From Odontocerum albicorne (taxonomy: Eukaryota; Arthropoda; Insecta; Trichoptera; Odontoceridae), in contig OX463844.1 in NCBI GenBank assembly GCA_949825065.1, forward strand, positions 25,643,778-25,707,777: a DNA stretch of 64,000 bases, read 5' to 3'. A program made the translations under genes and the position numbers. This document shows, piece after piece, positions 1 to 11,589 of the stretch. The notes beneath the pieces were generated by a model. It was not told the DNA's origin. It ran no database searches and worked only from the letters and a program-made list of their open reading frames with translations. Each line of letters opens with the position of its first letter. Positions within the stretch are counted from its first letter, which is position 1.

Positions 1-94
<94 letters not shown>
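1..94. repeat. (AT)n microsatellite
   Basis: Uninterrupted AT dinucleotide tract that runs off the left edge of the window, so its true length is unknown. Such tracts are length-variable and often mark assembly breaks. Confidence 0.99.
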
Positions 95-98
<4 letters not shown>

Positions 99-541
99 AG
101 GCCGGGAAATGGGCTATGATTGGAAAAGGAAAATGGGGACCAAAATTGGTTAAACCATATTTGGTCATTAAAGCGAGATATAATGTGTTTTAAGTCAATT
201 TTAGAAGTAAGCCAACGAGTTTTATGCTTTTTTTATTGGCTTTTATTGCATGGTAGTATCTAAAATGAAAGAGTGATAATTGTTTTATAGCTGTCATCAA
301 ATTAATTGAATAAAATTATCACCAATCTGGCAACCCAAACTTAGAAAATATAACTCTTCCATGAGTATCAAAGAAATAAATGTTTCTAAGAGCTATCCAC
401 ATTCAGTAAACAGTATTCAATAAATGTTTTTAATTAGAAATTAAAATTTGACATTTAGAAATACAAAAATATTCAGTAGACAAACTAATATATCCATGAA
501 ACATGATTCATAATATGTTTTAACATACACATTACAAAAGG

Positions 542-1095
542 TTATTCAATAAAATCGCCTTCAGCTTCGATAACGGCTTTGATGCGACTTTTGAATCGTC
601 TACATGCGTTAGTAAAGTGATTCATATTTATGCTGGCCATAATGTCCATGACGGTAGCCTTCAACGAGTCCTTGGTGTTGTGAGAATGCCTGTTTGTCTC
701 TCTCTCAACGGCGTTCCAGAGGTAGGGAGTTTGAATCAGGTGAGCTAGGAGGCCAAATGTTAGGTGTAACATGATCATGAACATTTTCGGCCTGTCAAAT
801 TTGAATCGTGCAGACTGTGTGAGAGGGAGCGAAATCTTCTTGGAACACGTGCGGCCTCTTGACAACCGTGTCAGCTTATCAATGTAAGCGGCCGCACTGC
901 CCTTTAGATCTTGCGGGAAAAGTGAGAAAGCATGGCATAACCCTCATTGCTCATGACCCCCAAGACTATTATAGTACATACGACAGAAACTTGCTGTGAA
1001 TAATTGTGGGGACCTGAGTGGGGCTGAAGCAAAGCTACCTATCATTCTTCCTGTTCCCTTTTTGATATTGGTCAAAGTTCTTCTCATCTTAAAAA
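542..1095 (-). mobile_element. mariner-type DDE transposase remnant
   Basis: Read on the minus strand, successive frames give ordered blocks of a mariner/Tc1-superfamily transposase. A core block VLGVMSNEGYAML lies near 960-910, then AAAYIDKL near 880, then DHVTPNIWPPSSPD at about 735-780 (the block carrying a catalytic-core Asp). Last, in an open frame of 107 codons, comes a C-terminus with VERETNRHSHNTKDSLKA and ending in EAEGDFIE-stop. At least two frameshifts separate the blocks and the N-terminal DNA-binding half is missing. No terminal inverted repeats are evident, so element ends are unknown. The family call rests on block order and motif similarity; the copy is clearly non-functional. 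Confidence 0.82.
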
Positions 1096-1299
1096 AAAAC
1101 TAGAGCATGTAAGGCTCATCGGGGTAATTGAGTTTGTTCAGCAAGCGTTTCAATCAGATCACACGGTTCTCCCTGGTTCTATCATGAACTGCCCTATTGT
1201 TTGCTTGATTGTACATAATATGTTAGATAAAGATCCCTCCTAGTTGGTTTGAAGGAAGGTTCGGTCAAGTGAAATATATTCTAAAATAAGCAAACTTCG

Positions 1300-1438
1300 A
1301 AAGTTAGAGAAAACGGAGTTTTATAAGAAGGTGTATGAATGTAGAAGGGGCGAAGAATGTGTGTCGAGATAAGAAAATCTGGCGCTCATTTCTCTCTGCC
1401 TAGCCCTGCAGCAAAATTATGTGAGGGTATGTATGTAA
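1300..1438 (+). mobile_element. LINE-R 3' tail remnant
   Basis: About 140 bp matching the 3' end shared by copies at 2.9-3.3, 24.7-25.1 and 40.7-41.2 kb. It has GTGTGTCGAGATAAGAAA, then a CTCTGCCTA core, then terminal TATG/TATGTA repeats. In better copies this encodes the last residues (a 'DR-W-S-SAYP-GK' tail) of an RTE-like reverse transcriptase. Here only the final segment remains, a typical 5'-truncated LINE insertion. Confidence 0.7.
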
Positions 1439-2045
1439 ATAAATGCGTTTAAAAATCCAAACATACTCCTGATGAGAATGTTTTATATCTAGTGTAATCG
1501 AATTCAATTTTCAATCACGGTCTCCATACTGTGCAGCAGATTCAGAATAAACATGGCGGTTGGAAAAGCAAAGATTACTTGGAAATCCGTCTGTGTTTAT
1601 TATGCTAGAATCTCGTCAATCATTATTTTATATGGTATATGAGCCAGTTAAAAATCATACTTGGTTAACTCTCGAGGACGTCAAACTGAGATAATCCATT
1701 GTACACAGCTCATTGAAACAGTACTTCTTTTGCGAGTCCTTATTTTTTGGATCCACATTTTTATTTCCCCAGTAGCAATGGAAAAATATTGATTTTCCTA
1801 GTTGGACGTTCGAGAGCTTCAAAGTTTAATTTACACAGACTCACGTATTTTTATTACAGAATTAGAAAAAAATCTAGAATATAATAGATGAATTTACGCA
1901 AACTATTGTTTACCTCTGTTTTAGAGGGTAAGTTTCCAGATTAACAATATTCTTTTTTCTGTTCATGCAGTAAGGACTCTGAAACCAGTTACCAACTAGT
2001 GTCAAACTAAGCACAAATTAAAAATAATTGGAATGCTTTGTTCGA
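1439..2045. other. no recognisable feature
   Basis: A+T-rich DNA with no open frame of note, no tRNA-like head and no repeat I could match elsewhere in the window. Confidence 0.5.
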
Positions 2046-2140
2046 CCATGTGAAATCCTTTATTTACTTTTGTGTGATTGGCTGGAAGAGATTGTGATAA
2101 GCTCGCTAGATTATTTTACAACAAAGTATTGACTAATTAA
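2046..2140 (+). mobile_element. SINE-1 tail fragment
   Basis: Contains TTTATTTACTTTTGTGTGAT then GGCTGGAAGAGATTG and a degraded AAGCTCGCTAGATTATTTTA, matching the 3' body of SINE-1. The same left junction occurs in the tail-only copy at 39195-39275, so these two may be a truncated subfamily. The tRNA-like head is absent. Confidence 0.6.
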
Positions 2141-2879
2141 AAAATAAGTTTTTCCGTTCGTATAAAATATTAAAATGCCCAATTCCTGGGCAGTCAACTA
2201 TCCAGTGGTAGTTGGTGTTGCTGATGAGGCTTTGCAATATTTCCAATCAATAACCTTAAGGAACACTCATCGACAGTATTTTGAATGATCTGATTGAAGC
2301 GTCACAACCAGTGTTACATAGGTTCATTTCTTAATTCCCACTAATATAACGTATGTTTACATCTGCCACGTTCAATTTGTCCAGAAATAATTACGTTGCT
2401 TCGTCCGTCATCTCTATTTTTAGTTCACATTAATGTCATATTGAGATGTTTCTTTAGATAGCTGGAACAACCTATGTTTCCGAGACCATAGACGTATTGA
2501 TGTTTTTTTATTTATATTAACAGTCAAATGACCTTATCGATAAATAAGAATTACAAAAATAACAATGAAAAATCAAAATTGACTTACATACAGTATTATT
2601 CAACAGAAAAAAATATGCCAAGGACAAGACGAGCTCATCATAATAAAATAACAAACTCGTGTAATTTAATAAATTCTATACTGTCTATACTGATTGCACA
2701 ACTTATATTCATGTTAATCATGTGTTATATAAATAATTAATTGTAATTACATCATTGTGGAATAAAATATTTGTCTGGTGGGCTTACAAGGATCATGTAA
2801 CTTGACTGAATTAGTTACGGACTACTGGAATATGAGCCGATGATCTTATATAATTTAATATTGTGTGTTCAATCGTTTT

Positions 2880-3310
2880 GTTATAAGACACACAATTTCT
2901 AGCAACAAACGCTAAAGAAATGCGTGCTCTTAGAATAATACATGGTTTGACAATAAGTAACTAGGGATGGACGTGAACTTAAGGCTGATGTGTTAAGTAA
3001 AATGAAATTGAGCACTCAGAGATGGGTTGAGCACGTGGAACAAATGAATGAAGAAATACTAATAAAACACATAGTGTAAATGTGAGTGGAAGGTGCGGCA
3101 GAGGAATACCAAGGAAATAATGATTGGATCAAGTTAATGACTATGAAATAAGGAAAAGTAAAAAAGGAAGAGAACTCGTAAAAGCTTTATCAGCAGGTAT
3201 ATGGGTGTAGATGAGGTGGAATATTATATCAAGATCGGAAAGTCTGGCAATTTTTCGTCTCTGCATACCCCAGCAGGGAAACGGCATGATGGTATGTATG
3301 TATGTAGTGC
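2880..3310 (+). mobile_element. LINE-R 3' end (reverse transcriptase C-terminus)
   Basis: Plus-strand translation gives NAKEMRALRIIHG, then after frameshifts a 'GRCGRGIPRK' basic block, LDQVND, and a final segment with the 'S-SLAIFRLCIPQQGNG' reading of the family's SAYPAGK tail. It closes with TATGTATGTATG. This is the C-terminal part of an RTE-like non-LTR retrotransposon. Several stops and frameshifts make it a dead, 5'-truncated copy. The simple-repeat tail rather than poly(A) is what suggests the RTE-like assignment, which is inference. Confidence 0.75.
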
Positions 3311-4270
3311 AATCAATAGAACGCTGTTCACCTGCGTGGTCCAGCTCTTGGTATTTGGAGTTTATAAAACGTAAAACCTTCGCTGTATACGTTTAATTTT
3401 TCCTTCAATCTCCTCAAGGAGGGTATCAACTTGCACGTATTTAAATGTTTGTCATATTTTACTTTCAGATTAATAATGCAAAAAAACGTTTTGTTAGCAT
3501 TATTCGACTGAAAATAAAAGGTAAACAATACTAATCAAATAGTTATTTCTTACAATTTAAATATCTTTTCATTAATATTACAATACAATGATACTTTTTT
3601 TTATGTGAATTAATAGGGAATAACACATTTCTTTTCCGATTTCATTCTTTGATTCCAGCTAAATGTAATTCAATTCAACCGCAAAATATTTTAATGCACA
3701 ATATGCAAAATTAAGTTTTAAAACGCAAAATTCAAGACCGGTTTAAAAACTGACTCAAGAGGTTACGAAACGTCGCAGAAATATCTTTTGACTTGACTGC
3801 ACTCAATTCGAAAATCATTCCAATATAAATGTATCATAATACGTCTTACGCAAATGGAAGATTTTTGCTGTAATAAAAGTAATAACAATTCCGATTTGCG
3901 CAATTCTTTTTTTAATTCTCATAAAAATGACAACATTTTCAATGACTGAAAATTTATTTTGGAGTCATTAATCGGGCTGTCATATTGTTTGCAACATTAG
4001 AGTTTCTAGCAGGCGGCAGTAAATGACCTTTTTAATTTTAAATGTAACTTGGAGAATTTCTATGTAAATTTTACTTAAATTACAAGCTTCAAGACTTTTT
4101 ATTGTGTAATGAATGCAGAAAATGAGCATCAAAATAGTTACGAGTGTAAAAGTTGAATTACTCGTTCAATTTTAAGGAAGTTTGTAAAATGTTCACAAAT
4201 AATAAAGTAATGAAAAATATACGTGTATATTTTTTTTACCGAAATTTGACTAAAGCGAAAGTTTTATGTC
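3311..4270. other. no recognisable feature
   Basis: A+T-rich sequence with homopolymer runs; short open frames only, consistent with chance. Confidence 0.5.
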
Positions 4271-4274
4271 AAAA

Positions 4275-4503
4275 GTAATGCATCTTCTTTTGCTTTCCCC
4301 TTATTTCATTCATTTTGGGTGGACTTCGCGGTCTTTCTCCCTCATCCACGCATATTCAGACGATTGCTTGGGGATATATGCCAAGTTGGGTAGGCCTTCC
4401 TCCACTAGTTTCTCTGGGGTCTTCTTGGGTCTCCTTCTGATTCTGTTTGACTATTGTATATTCTTAGCTGTCTTCAATGTATCTTTCTGTTTTACGTGCT
4501 CAT
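4275..4503 (-). mobile_element. LINE-P C-terminal remnant
   Basis: The minus-strand frame reads HVKQKDTLKTAKNIQ-stop-SNRIRRRPKKT and then EKLVEEGLPNL...AWMREKDREVHPK-stop. The order 'basic RRRPKKT-W, EE-L, then AW--R--WR' is typical of the extreme C-terminus of LINE reverse transcriptases, after the 'GH--RM' block. The segment is more G+C-rich than its flanks. It could also be a fragment of another repeated ORF; family placement is uncertain. Confidence 0.5.
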
Positions 4504-5325
4504 AATAAGAGTCGCGCTCCCGAACTTAATCGTTTACCGGCGTAACTTTGTGATATAAATATACTCGATTTTAATATTGCATAATTTGGTGATGGCTAGT
4601 GACCACCGGAGAATATGCATCCCGCAGAGATAGGAATGTAGTAGTTATTTATTTTTTACATTTTTGTGGCCAAAATTCAGCTCTAATGGTATATATGTTT
4701 TACAAATTGTGATCTTTAGTGTTATTGGTAGCCGTCTTTTCATTTTGCTTTCCGGTATTATTGAGAGCCTGCTGTTTAAACGAATATATTAAGAAAATAA
4801 ATGTAATTTCATTTATTAGTGTGATACCTTAAAATATCCGAACTGGCGTTATGGACATTACGAGGAGCGTGACTGGGAGATAACATTGTCAGCGCCCCGA
4901 ACACAGAAAGAGATATAAAATAATTTTCTAAAAAAATTGGAATTTCAATGCCTCAAAAACAAAGTCTGCGGAATTATTGACTGGATGATATTTAATGTAT
5001 AAGCGGTGCAACAAGCTTTGCGTGTTTTTTTCAATCGGTATTTATGATGACGCTTACCCATCTCTAGAGCTAACAATGCTTTTTAACATTTGTGTTAAGG
5101 TGGTAAGAACATTTTCATAGAAAATATTAATTAAAATGAATTTGGCCAATATATCAGAGAAGAGATCGAAATATCTCGGACCTATGCAGCTTTTTTCCTA
5201 CATGTACGAATATTTAGCTACATTTCTCCTCATATTACTACATGGAATACTCAACAACATGGAATCAGAGACAAAGATTCAACAGAGACTCATTTTGTTA
5301 TATTCGCCAACTATAAAGTCAAAGC
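4504..5325. other. no recognisable feature
   Basis: A+T-rich, with only small chance-level open frames. The right end (from about 5150) may belong to the LINE-K remnant that follows, but I could not align it. Confidence 0.4.
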
Positions 5326-5329
5326 ACTA

Positions 5330-5940
5330 GAGAAAAAATACACATGTGACTTAGCAAAGGTATTTGATATAATGAATCATGACATACTCCTTAAAAAACA
5401 AGTAAGGCTGTAATTAACCACTTTTGAAGTTATTCTTGTCTTTATTATTGATCTGAAAAATAGTATAACACACTTAAATGTTTTATTATTTGCGGACGAA
5501 CTTTAATTGTTCCTAAAAATATCAAGCGTTGATGACTAGGAAAATCCAGGATACTATGAATAACAATACTAAGTAACAATATTATGTATAATACTCGTAC
5601 ATGAAACGAGTATCCGTAACAAACTCACTTGAACATTTCAAAATGTTTTGTTATTCCATTTGCAGGAGTACGAAGATCAACGTACTCGTATTTATATTAT
5701 CTTATGGATGACCAACAACTGTCTACGACGGAAAAAAAGGACTTGGGTGTTATATTTGAAAATAACGTTTCAAATGATTATGAAATAAAATAAGCCTGCA
5801 TTAAAGCAAATTATTTGCTTAGATTTGTAATTCGTATCACTAAACTATTCACCTACGTTTCCAGAATATTGTACGACTCTTTGGTTAGGAATCATTAACA
5901 ATATTGCTCTACACTATGGACGCTAGCGGGAATTACGTCC
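5330..5940 (+). mobile_element. LINE-K reverse transcriptase remnant, internally deleted
   Basis: Ordered plus-strand blocks: YTCDLAKVFDIMNHDILLKK (RT motif A, canonical AFD now VFD), then directly DLKNSITHLNVLLFADEL (motif C, canonical FADD changed to FADE). Next come LFLKISSVDD and, after a frameshift, STTEKKDLGVIF and the thumb-side block ILYDSLVRN--QYCSTLW. The region between motif A and motif C that should carry G-PQGS is missing, so a deletion is inferred. Stops and frameshifts show it is dead. It probably belongs to the same broad family as the pieces at 15.3, 23.0 and 26.7 kb. Confidence 0.75.
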
Positions 5941-7334
5941 TCACTCCTGCTAGAAAGAGATACAATTGCGATATTATACCTGGCATTACCCTAGTGTTTT
6001 CTTACTGGGGTGGCCTAATTAAATGTTATTTGAGAGTGGAAGGCCTTTGGATTTGGTACTTGTTTTTTTGTTTGCTTGGGGGTAATCTAGTTAACCTATT
6101 CTTTATGAACATTTTAGTTTGTATGTTCCGGACAATTATCTGAAGAATGCTACCATGAATTGTTTTATTAACACGTATCTCGGAAGTATCTGTAGGTAGA
6201 GCAATCTCACTTTTCACCAAATGTATTCAAATAAACGTTTTTCATGTGTCGATCAACTCCGGGAAAAAATACGTAAATTTATTACAATCCTGTAAGAAAT
6301 TAAATTTTTGATGTCATTTAAAACATCTTTTATTTTGTTTAAGGGTTATTCATGTACGTTTTTATAAAAAATATACATATAATTTTTAATTTATGAATTA
6401 TTTTTTATATACATATTTTTACGACTTAGGGACACCTGTGATGTGCAAATGACTTATAAAATAAAATAAATGGAGTAAATAAATGGAGATGCAATAACGC
6501 TCACACACGTCCAGCGCATGCAAGTATCGATACAAGACGGGTATCAGCGTAAATAGCACCCGAAAGCCCCTGGTGGTAATTCAACGTCTTCCTAAACACA
6601 TCACGGAAGTCGTCCAAATTTATAATATAACATAAAACAATATGATTTTAGTTACCCATTTGAAACTGTTTTACTAAGTACTATTGACTTCGGGTGTGAT
6701 GCAGCTCAACTTGCATTTTATAAAGCGTATCTTTGAGCCCCGTGATTTAAGAAAATGAATCTGAATTCGCCTTTGAATCTGAACATATCTTTCCTCAGTT
6801 TATCTTAACACGTATCACACGATCCTTGCACGAGCTTTGACTTGATTATATGAGACGCATCACCTGGTTTGAACTGGGTTACCTTTAGAAGTTTTTATTT
6901 TTATGTTGTTTTTCTGATAAAATGAAGGCTCATAATATTGGAGACAGACGATTCTGTGATCTGCGCTGTAGCGGAAATAAGCTGAAGCACTGTACTAGAC
7001 ATTACTATCGGCGGCCATGATCTACAATAACGGTTTACATTCATGATAAATTGATGCTTCTGGTTCAACGGGGTTTTGTTTTTGTGTAATCAAAAATCGG
7101 AAAAAAGTATCGATTTATTTTATCATGCTAAATATCCTCAGTGAGATATAGGCAAAATCCTAGTTTACTGGGGATACGACAAATGAAAGCAACAAACCCA
7201 GATCCATTAAAATTGTATGTCCAAATCAAATTAGCTGTTGTTTTTTCGCCAATTGTGTATATTTCTTGTCATGTGTAATAATAAATAATAAATAAATAAT
7301 AAAATTTCTGATGAATTCACTTTTCGAATGATTT
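5941..7334. other. no recognisable feature
   Basis: A+T-rich DNA with poly(A) and poly(T) runs. A somewhat G+C-richer patch at 6490-6605 matches nothing else I could find in the window. Confidence 0.45.
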
Positions 7335-7595
7335 TACTCATACACCATTTTACATCTAAATTTATATTTATATGTAGCTTGTGTGTTATGAATCATAAAT
7401 TATTAAAACTTTTTTAAGCAATACTAAAATCGCGCTACATAAAGTCTTGTCTAACAAAATGCTGCAGCAGATTTAACTTTAAACGTCCGATTTTCACAAA
7501 TGGCTTATTTAACACTTCCTGGTAGTCCACTTGGTAATAAACCTGCCAGATTGTACTGTATACAACGAAAATGTAATGAAAAACAATGGTTACCC
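7335..7595 (+). mobile_element. SINE-4 fragment followed by SINE-1 tail
   Basis: The left part (7335-7500) shares TTTACATCTAAATTTATATT and ATGCTGCAGCAGATTTAAC with the fuller SINE-4 copy at 7.8-8.2 kb. The right part (7520-7595) carries GGTAATAAACCTGCCAGA and TTGTACTGTATACAACGAAA, which is the SINE-1 3' end. The two are fused without a head, either by nested insertion or by recombination between SINEs. Confidence 0.6.
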
Positions 7596-7774
7596 AAACC
7601 CTCTTCAAGTGCTTTTATTCATCTTCTTTTACATACCAAATTAATTTATCATTTTTTAGTTCATAATGACGTCAAGATAACTCGCATTTCATTATTTCTT
7701 GTACCAGTACTACATAAATGAAGGTTTTTCATAGATTTTTTTTTATTAAGAATCAATTTCCTTTTTTTAATCCA

Positions 7775-8168
7775 ATTTTTATCGACTGGCAGTGGACGTA
7801 GTGTGACGGGCGCCCCAGGTTCGATTCTTGGCGAATACAGTTCTAGACTGTTTTTTTTTCTCTTAGACCGTTTAACATCTGAATTTATGATTTTATATGT
7901 TATTCATTATAAATTCTTGCTAATAAGCTAAGCGAAAATAACGCGTTAAAAAAAATTCTACCATACGAAAGGCTGCTGTAAATTAAACCTATTGATTATC
8001 TGGGAACTTATATCTCTTGGCTATCTGAACCTTGGGTAACATATATTGAGACTCAATGCTGGCTTAAGTGCAATAGCTTATACACAATAAAAACCAATAT
8101 ACGCAAAGGCATCTTCCATCCGAGATGGCATACAATCCCTTTCGATTTCAATGGATTGCCTATAGCTC
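7775..8168 (+). mobile_element. SINE-4, tRNA-like head plus body
   Basis: It begins with a tRNA-like head: A-box-like GGCAGTGGACGTAGTG and B-box-like CAGGTTCGATTCTTGG. The body shares TTTAACATCTGAATTTATGA with 27.59 kb, GGCTGCTGTAAATTAAACC with 28.74 kb, and the block AAGTGCAATAGCTTATACAC to GGCATCTTCCATCC with 28.82-28.88 kb. Three partly overlapping copies in one window support a real dispersed family. No long open frame runs through it, so a non-coding SINE is likelier than a protein gene. Confidence 0.62.
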
Positions 8169-8538
8169 GCTGATTTTAAAGCATATAATGTAATATAATA
8201 TATTAAGACATAATGCTTGCTTAAGTGCAACATTTTCGTTATTTTTGTTAATAAGTTTATAATATTTTTAGATTTTTTGCTCAATAGGATTAATAAATTT
8301 TTATATATGCCAACACAATTTTCATTAATTTTATTTCATGCGAAAATTATTTAGATTTTTTCCTTATTGTTATTCAGTGATCCGCCTTTATATAAAATTA
8401 ATAGCATTAGACAGCAATAAACTCTTCAGATATGTCACATGTTATGCTCGTGAAGTGTTAAAGCATAATAATAAGACATCAATAAGCAAAAAAAAGCCAA
8501 AACATATCCTAACTGATTAAGGATACATACTAACAAGT
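8169..8538. other. A+T-rich spacer
   Basis: Holds a second short TGCTTGCTTAAGTGCAAC match to SINE-4 at 8213-8232 and otherwise nothing recognised. Confidence 0.4.
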
Positions 8539-8539
8539 A

Positions 8540-8725
8540 ACGACCTTTGTGACCTAGTTGGTAAGACACCTGTCTTTTAAGCCAATGAATTTTAAAACGG
8601 GTTCTAGTTTTTTTCCTATTTAAACCACTTTAATATCTTTCTAGTTGGGTCGAAGAGATTGCTACATGTCAATAACTTCGACAGGCTGTATTGCATACAG
8701 CAAAACTGCAAAATATTACGATAAA
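8540..8725 (+). mobile_element. SINE-1, nearly full length, diverged
   Basis: The head TTTGTGACCTAGTTGGTAAG is followed by ACACCTGTCTT, a degraded B box (ACGGGTTCTAG), a T-rich linker, CTAGTTGGGTCGAAGAGATTG and ACAGGCTGTATTGCATACAG. This order (tRNA-like head, linker, 'GGTTGG-AGAGATTG', 'CCTGCCAGGTTGTACTGTATA') defines SINE-1 throughout the window. Heavily mutated, so old. Confidence 0.75.
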
Positions 8726-9904
8726 AACTACGAAAAATAAACTATTATTACTTTAAAAATTACGTGACAAAAAAAATACACATATCATCCCGTCGTGTTC
8801 CTTGCGACGTAAGCAGAGATAAAATACCTGCAAAAAATTCTATCTAAGCACACACCTTTCGCTTCTTCAACGATTTCTACGCCTCGTCATGCACAATCTT
8901 CTATTATTCATATTTCTTATTTTATCTTTATTCAAAATCTGGTCCATTTGATTAAGTCACATATTCCTGACTCCTAAATTCTGCTGATTACGTTTCACTA
9001 TAGTATATTAATAATAATTGGATGTGAAACTAGGTAGTGGAAAAATTTTATGAAGTGAATAAATGCTGTACAAATGCTTCCACTGAGATAAATACGTGGA
9101 AGTCGCATAAATAGTGTTATTCAAGTACATATAATATTTATATGGAATGCAAAAACTGAACTTAACCATAAAATGAGGATATTTTCCGGGGTAGATATTA
9201 CAATATTATTAATTAATGCATAAATAAAGACATTTTGGAGATGACTATTTCTTGCGTATTTACCTACATAAAAGAATAATAAATTTTTCGTGCAATAAAT
9301 AATATATTTAGATGGATCATATAGATAAAGAAAACGGGATATACTCGTAAATTTTCAATTTTATGTGACGCTAAAGAACATCTGACGAAATTGAAAAACA
9401 AAAAATATAAATTGAAATGAGTTCGTGATTTAGAAATAAAAAATATAGACCAACTTTCAATAACAGACTATAAAAATATATTTAAACTTTCAATATATCT
9501 TTCTATTTAGCTCAATGATCCGAATTCATAGTCCGGCTTAAAACTTATTCATGATTTGTATTAAAAATCAAACAAACGCGCAAAAATTTCAAAGTGATGT
9601 AATTAAACCATAAGAACTCCCTTATGTAAGTAAGCTTCGACAAATCTGTACGAAAATGAATTTCAGAAAATAATTTTAACGAAAAAAAGCTCTTTTCATA
9701 TTCTGAGACGTTTGTATCGACGAACATGTGCCGAAAAAGAGAAAGTTCCTGTTTTTCTAAGAATCCTAACACTCTTAGTTTAATAATTTTTAAAATACTC
9801 GTAAAATTACTATGTTTTCTACGGCTAAACAAAATAATTGTGTGGATTTCTTTAAATGTGAATATTACGAAAATGTCACCGGAAAACATTTTTCTTTGTT
9901 GAGA
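8726..9904. other. spacer with an unexplained 121-codon minus-strand frame
   Basis: Mostly A+T-rich DNA. The only long frame (minus, 9545-9910) gives a Phe/Leu/Ile-rich product with no motif I recognise. In sequence this A+T-rich, about one frame of this length is expected by chance in 64 kb (my estimate). It ends next to the CpG-dense island, so a divergent transcript cannot be excluded. Confidence 0.35.
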
Positions 9905-10025
9905 TTTCACGACCTGCCCATTCTCACTCTAGTGATCGTTCGTGATTCGCGAGACGCGGTCGCGTTGTGCCGTTACGCTGCGTGCAATACTCGAACAATG
10001 TGTGCGAAAACTGGTTTCAGAATGT
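9905..10025 (+). promoter_or_regulatory. CpG-dense island, candidate host promoter
   Basis: About 14 CpG dinucleotides fall within roughly 100 bp (for example GATTCGCGAGACGCGGTCGC), in a window where CpG is otherwise scarce. No match to any repeat family in the window. CpG-dense islands in A+T-rich invertebrate genomes often coincide with promoters. Direction is inferred only from the ATG-plus-donor about 290 bp downstream. No TATA box or clear initiator was identified. Confidence 0.4.
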
Positions 10026-10297
10026 TTTAAAAAGTTTTTTAATGTATTGAGAGTTTGATTTCACTGAAATTATGTTTTTAATGACTAATAAACGGCCCAT
10101 TAGATACTTTGAGCTTATTTTACGAAAAAGTTTTTGTTTGTTGGTAAAATTAATGAAATAAATTTGAATATTAGTGTGTTTATCGATTACAAAGTTTGGA
10201 AAAAATGTCAACGAGTATGTGTAAATCAATTGAAAACTGTGTTAAATGTTTGACTTTGTTTTTCAAAACAATTGTGGAATGCACCTTTTAAATCAAG

Positions 10298-10312
10298 ATG
10301 GAGAAGGTAAGC
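10298..10312 (+). other. candidate first coding exon end: ATG plus 5' splice donor
   Basis: The sequence CAAGATGGAGAAG|GTAAGC combines a favourable start context (CAAG ATG G), two codons (Glu-Lys) and a near-consensus donor (AAG|GTAAGC), about 290 bp 3' of the CpG-dense island. This is what the first coding exon of a host gene with a very short coding start would look like, with the gene body extending rightward. The donor 8-mer alone is expected about once per strand by chance, so support comes from the combination. No second exon was identified. Confidence 0.3.
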
Positions 10313-11065
10313 AATTTTAAATTTTAATGGTAATATAAATAAATCATGAACATAAAAATTCATGCAAACCTATTTATACAAAGTTTAATGTTTTTGAAGC
10401 AATCTTCACGATTAAAAAAGTTTGTTTTTCGTGCGCATGTAAACTTTTCATAAATACATTTTTTACACTTTTTGTCTTGAGTGGTCTGCGGTCTATTATC
10501 ATTCGAACTCTTTTGAGATGTAGACTCCTACCCATTCTGCCATCTTTTTTTATATCTTCCTGGAGGACGATTGCCAGCGTCTTGGAAGATTTTTTTCCAC
10601 TACTTATGTAAAAGTGTTTCTATAAAAGGATTATGCTAACGTTCTTTTGTAGCTTTAAACGCGTTAAATATTGGTATTCATCACGTGTTTTTTTTCTTTC
10701 ATAAATTGATTATATCATTTGTCACAGCATCTTAATTAATATGACGTCGTTTGATTTTCAGATTCTTTATTTAATTACAAAATAATTATTCACATTTAAA
10801 AAAAAAAACTTGATTTTTTTTATTTATGCATATTCTAGGCTCACATAAAAAACGTCGAGTATTTATGCTGTTTTTTTGTGCTCATTAATTCAAGTACTAT
10901 GATTTAATGGGTAGATAATGGAAAATTAAATGAAAAATTATCTAGCGAGTCCATAAAAATAACTTTCTTTAAGTGACGTTCTTTTACCACGCAGTAAGAA
11001 CTCAAAATGCATTTTCAAATTGGGAAAAAATAACCATTACGCTGTTTTCATATAAGATACAAGAA
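10313..11065. other. no recognisable feature (possible intron start)
   Basis: A+T-rich with poly(T) and poly(A) runs and no repeat matched. Confidence 0.4.
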
Positions 11066-11265
11066 GAAGTTTGTATACAACACAACCTGGCAGGTTTATG
11101 CTATCAAGAAAATCTCGTTTAATAAATCGGAAGGTGTTTATCATGCCTTAAATGAAAAGTAGACATCATATTCTTTTTTTTTAACTTGGAGTAGCAAATG
11201 GGATCGAACCCGCCATCCCCAGGGCTAGAATATTTGTGTTATGGCAACGAAGGTTAATTAGGAGT
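11066..11265 (-). mobile_element. SINE-1, full length, diverged
   Basis: On the minus strand the head is a degraded CCTTCGTTGCCATAACAC, with a recognisable B box GGCGGGTTCGATCCCATTTG. A poly-A linker follows, then ATAAACCTGCCAGGTTGTGT and GTATACAAACTT. Order and spacing match the other SINE-1 copies. Confidence 0.7.
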
Positions 11266-11468
11266 CAAGATAAATTACATTTTCACAAAGTATCTTATAG
11301 TAGATTCGTATAGGCCATTTCTGGATATCACAAAGTTAGAGCACATTATTGGGTCGAATACAAACCGATGCAAGCCACCGTGAAGTTTCGTTTTAAGCTT
11401 TAATCGTAGCACGTTAGTATCGTAAATAGTATGTTAGTAAAATCTTAATTAAACATTTTAATAGTTCT

Positions 11469-11586
11469 ATATCTTTATTTATTTACTCAGCGGCAGATGT
11501 TTCACTATACAATGGCCTTGTCAAACTGTTTAACTAAGCCATTGAATGGCAAAACACCTGCTATTGAGTAAATAAATAAAGGATAT
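11469..11586. repeat. 118-bp long hairpin (fold-back)
   Basis: The left arm begins TATATCTTTATTTATTTACT and the right arm ends GTAAATAAATAAAGGATATA, its near-exact reverse complement. Pairing continues inward through CAGCGGCAGATGTTT against AAACACCTGCTATTG and CAATGGCCTT against AAGCCATTG. That leaves arms of about 52 bp with few mismatches and a loop of about 15 nt. Either a small fold-back element or the template of a structured RNA. Both arms have independent mismatches, so it is not a sequencing fold-over. Confidence 0.8.
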
Positions 11587-11589
11587 ATA

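Noticed and set aside
9545..9910. Divergent gene on the minus strand next to the CpG-dense island
   Set aside because: No recognisable motif and near chance length; kept only as a note in the spacer entry.
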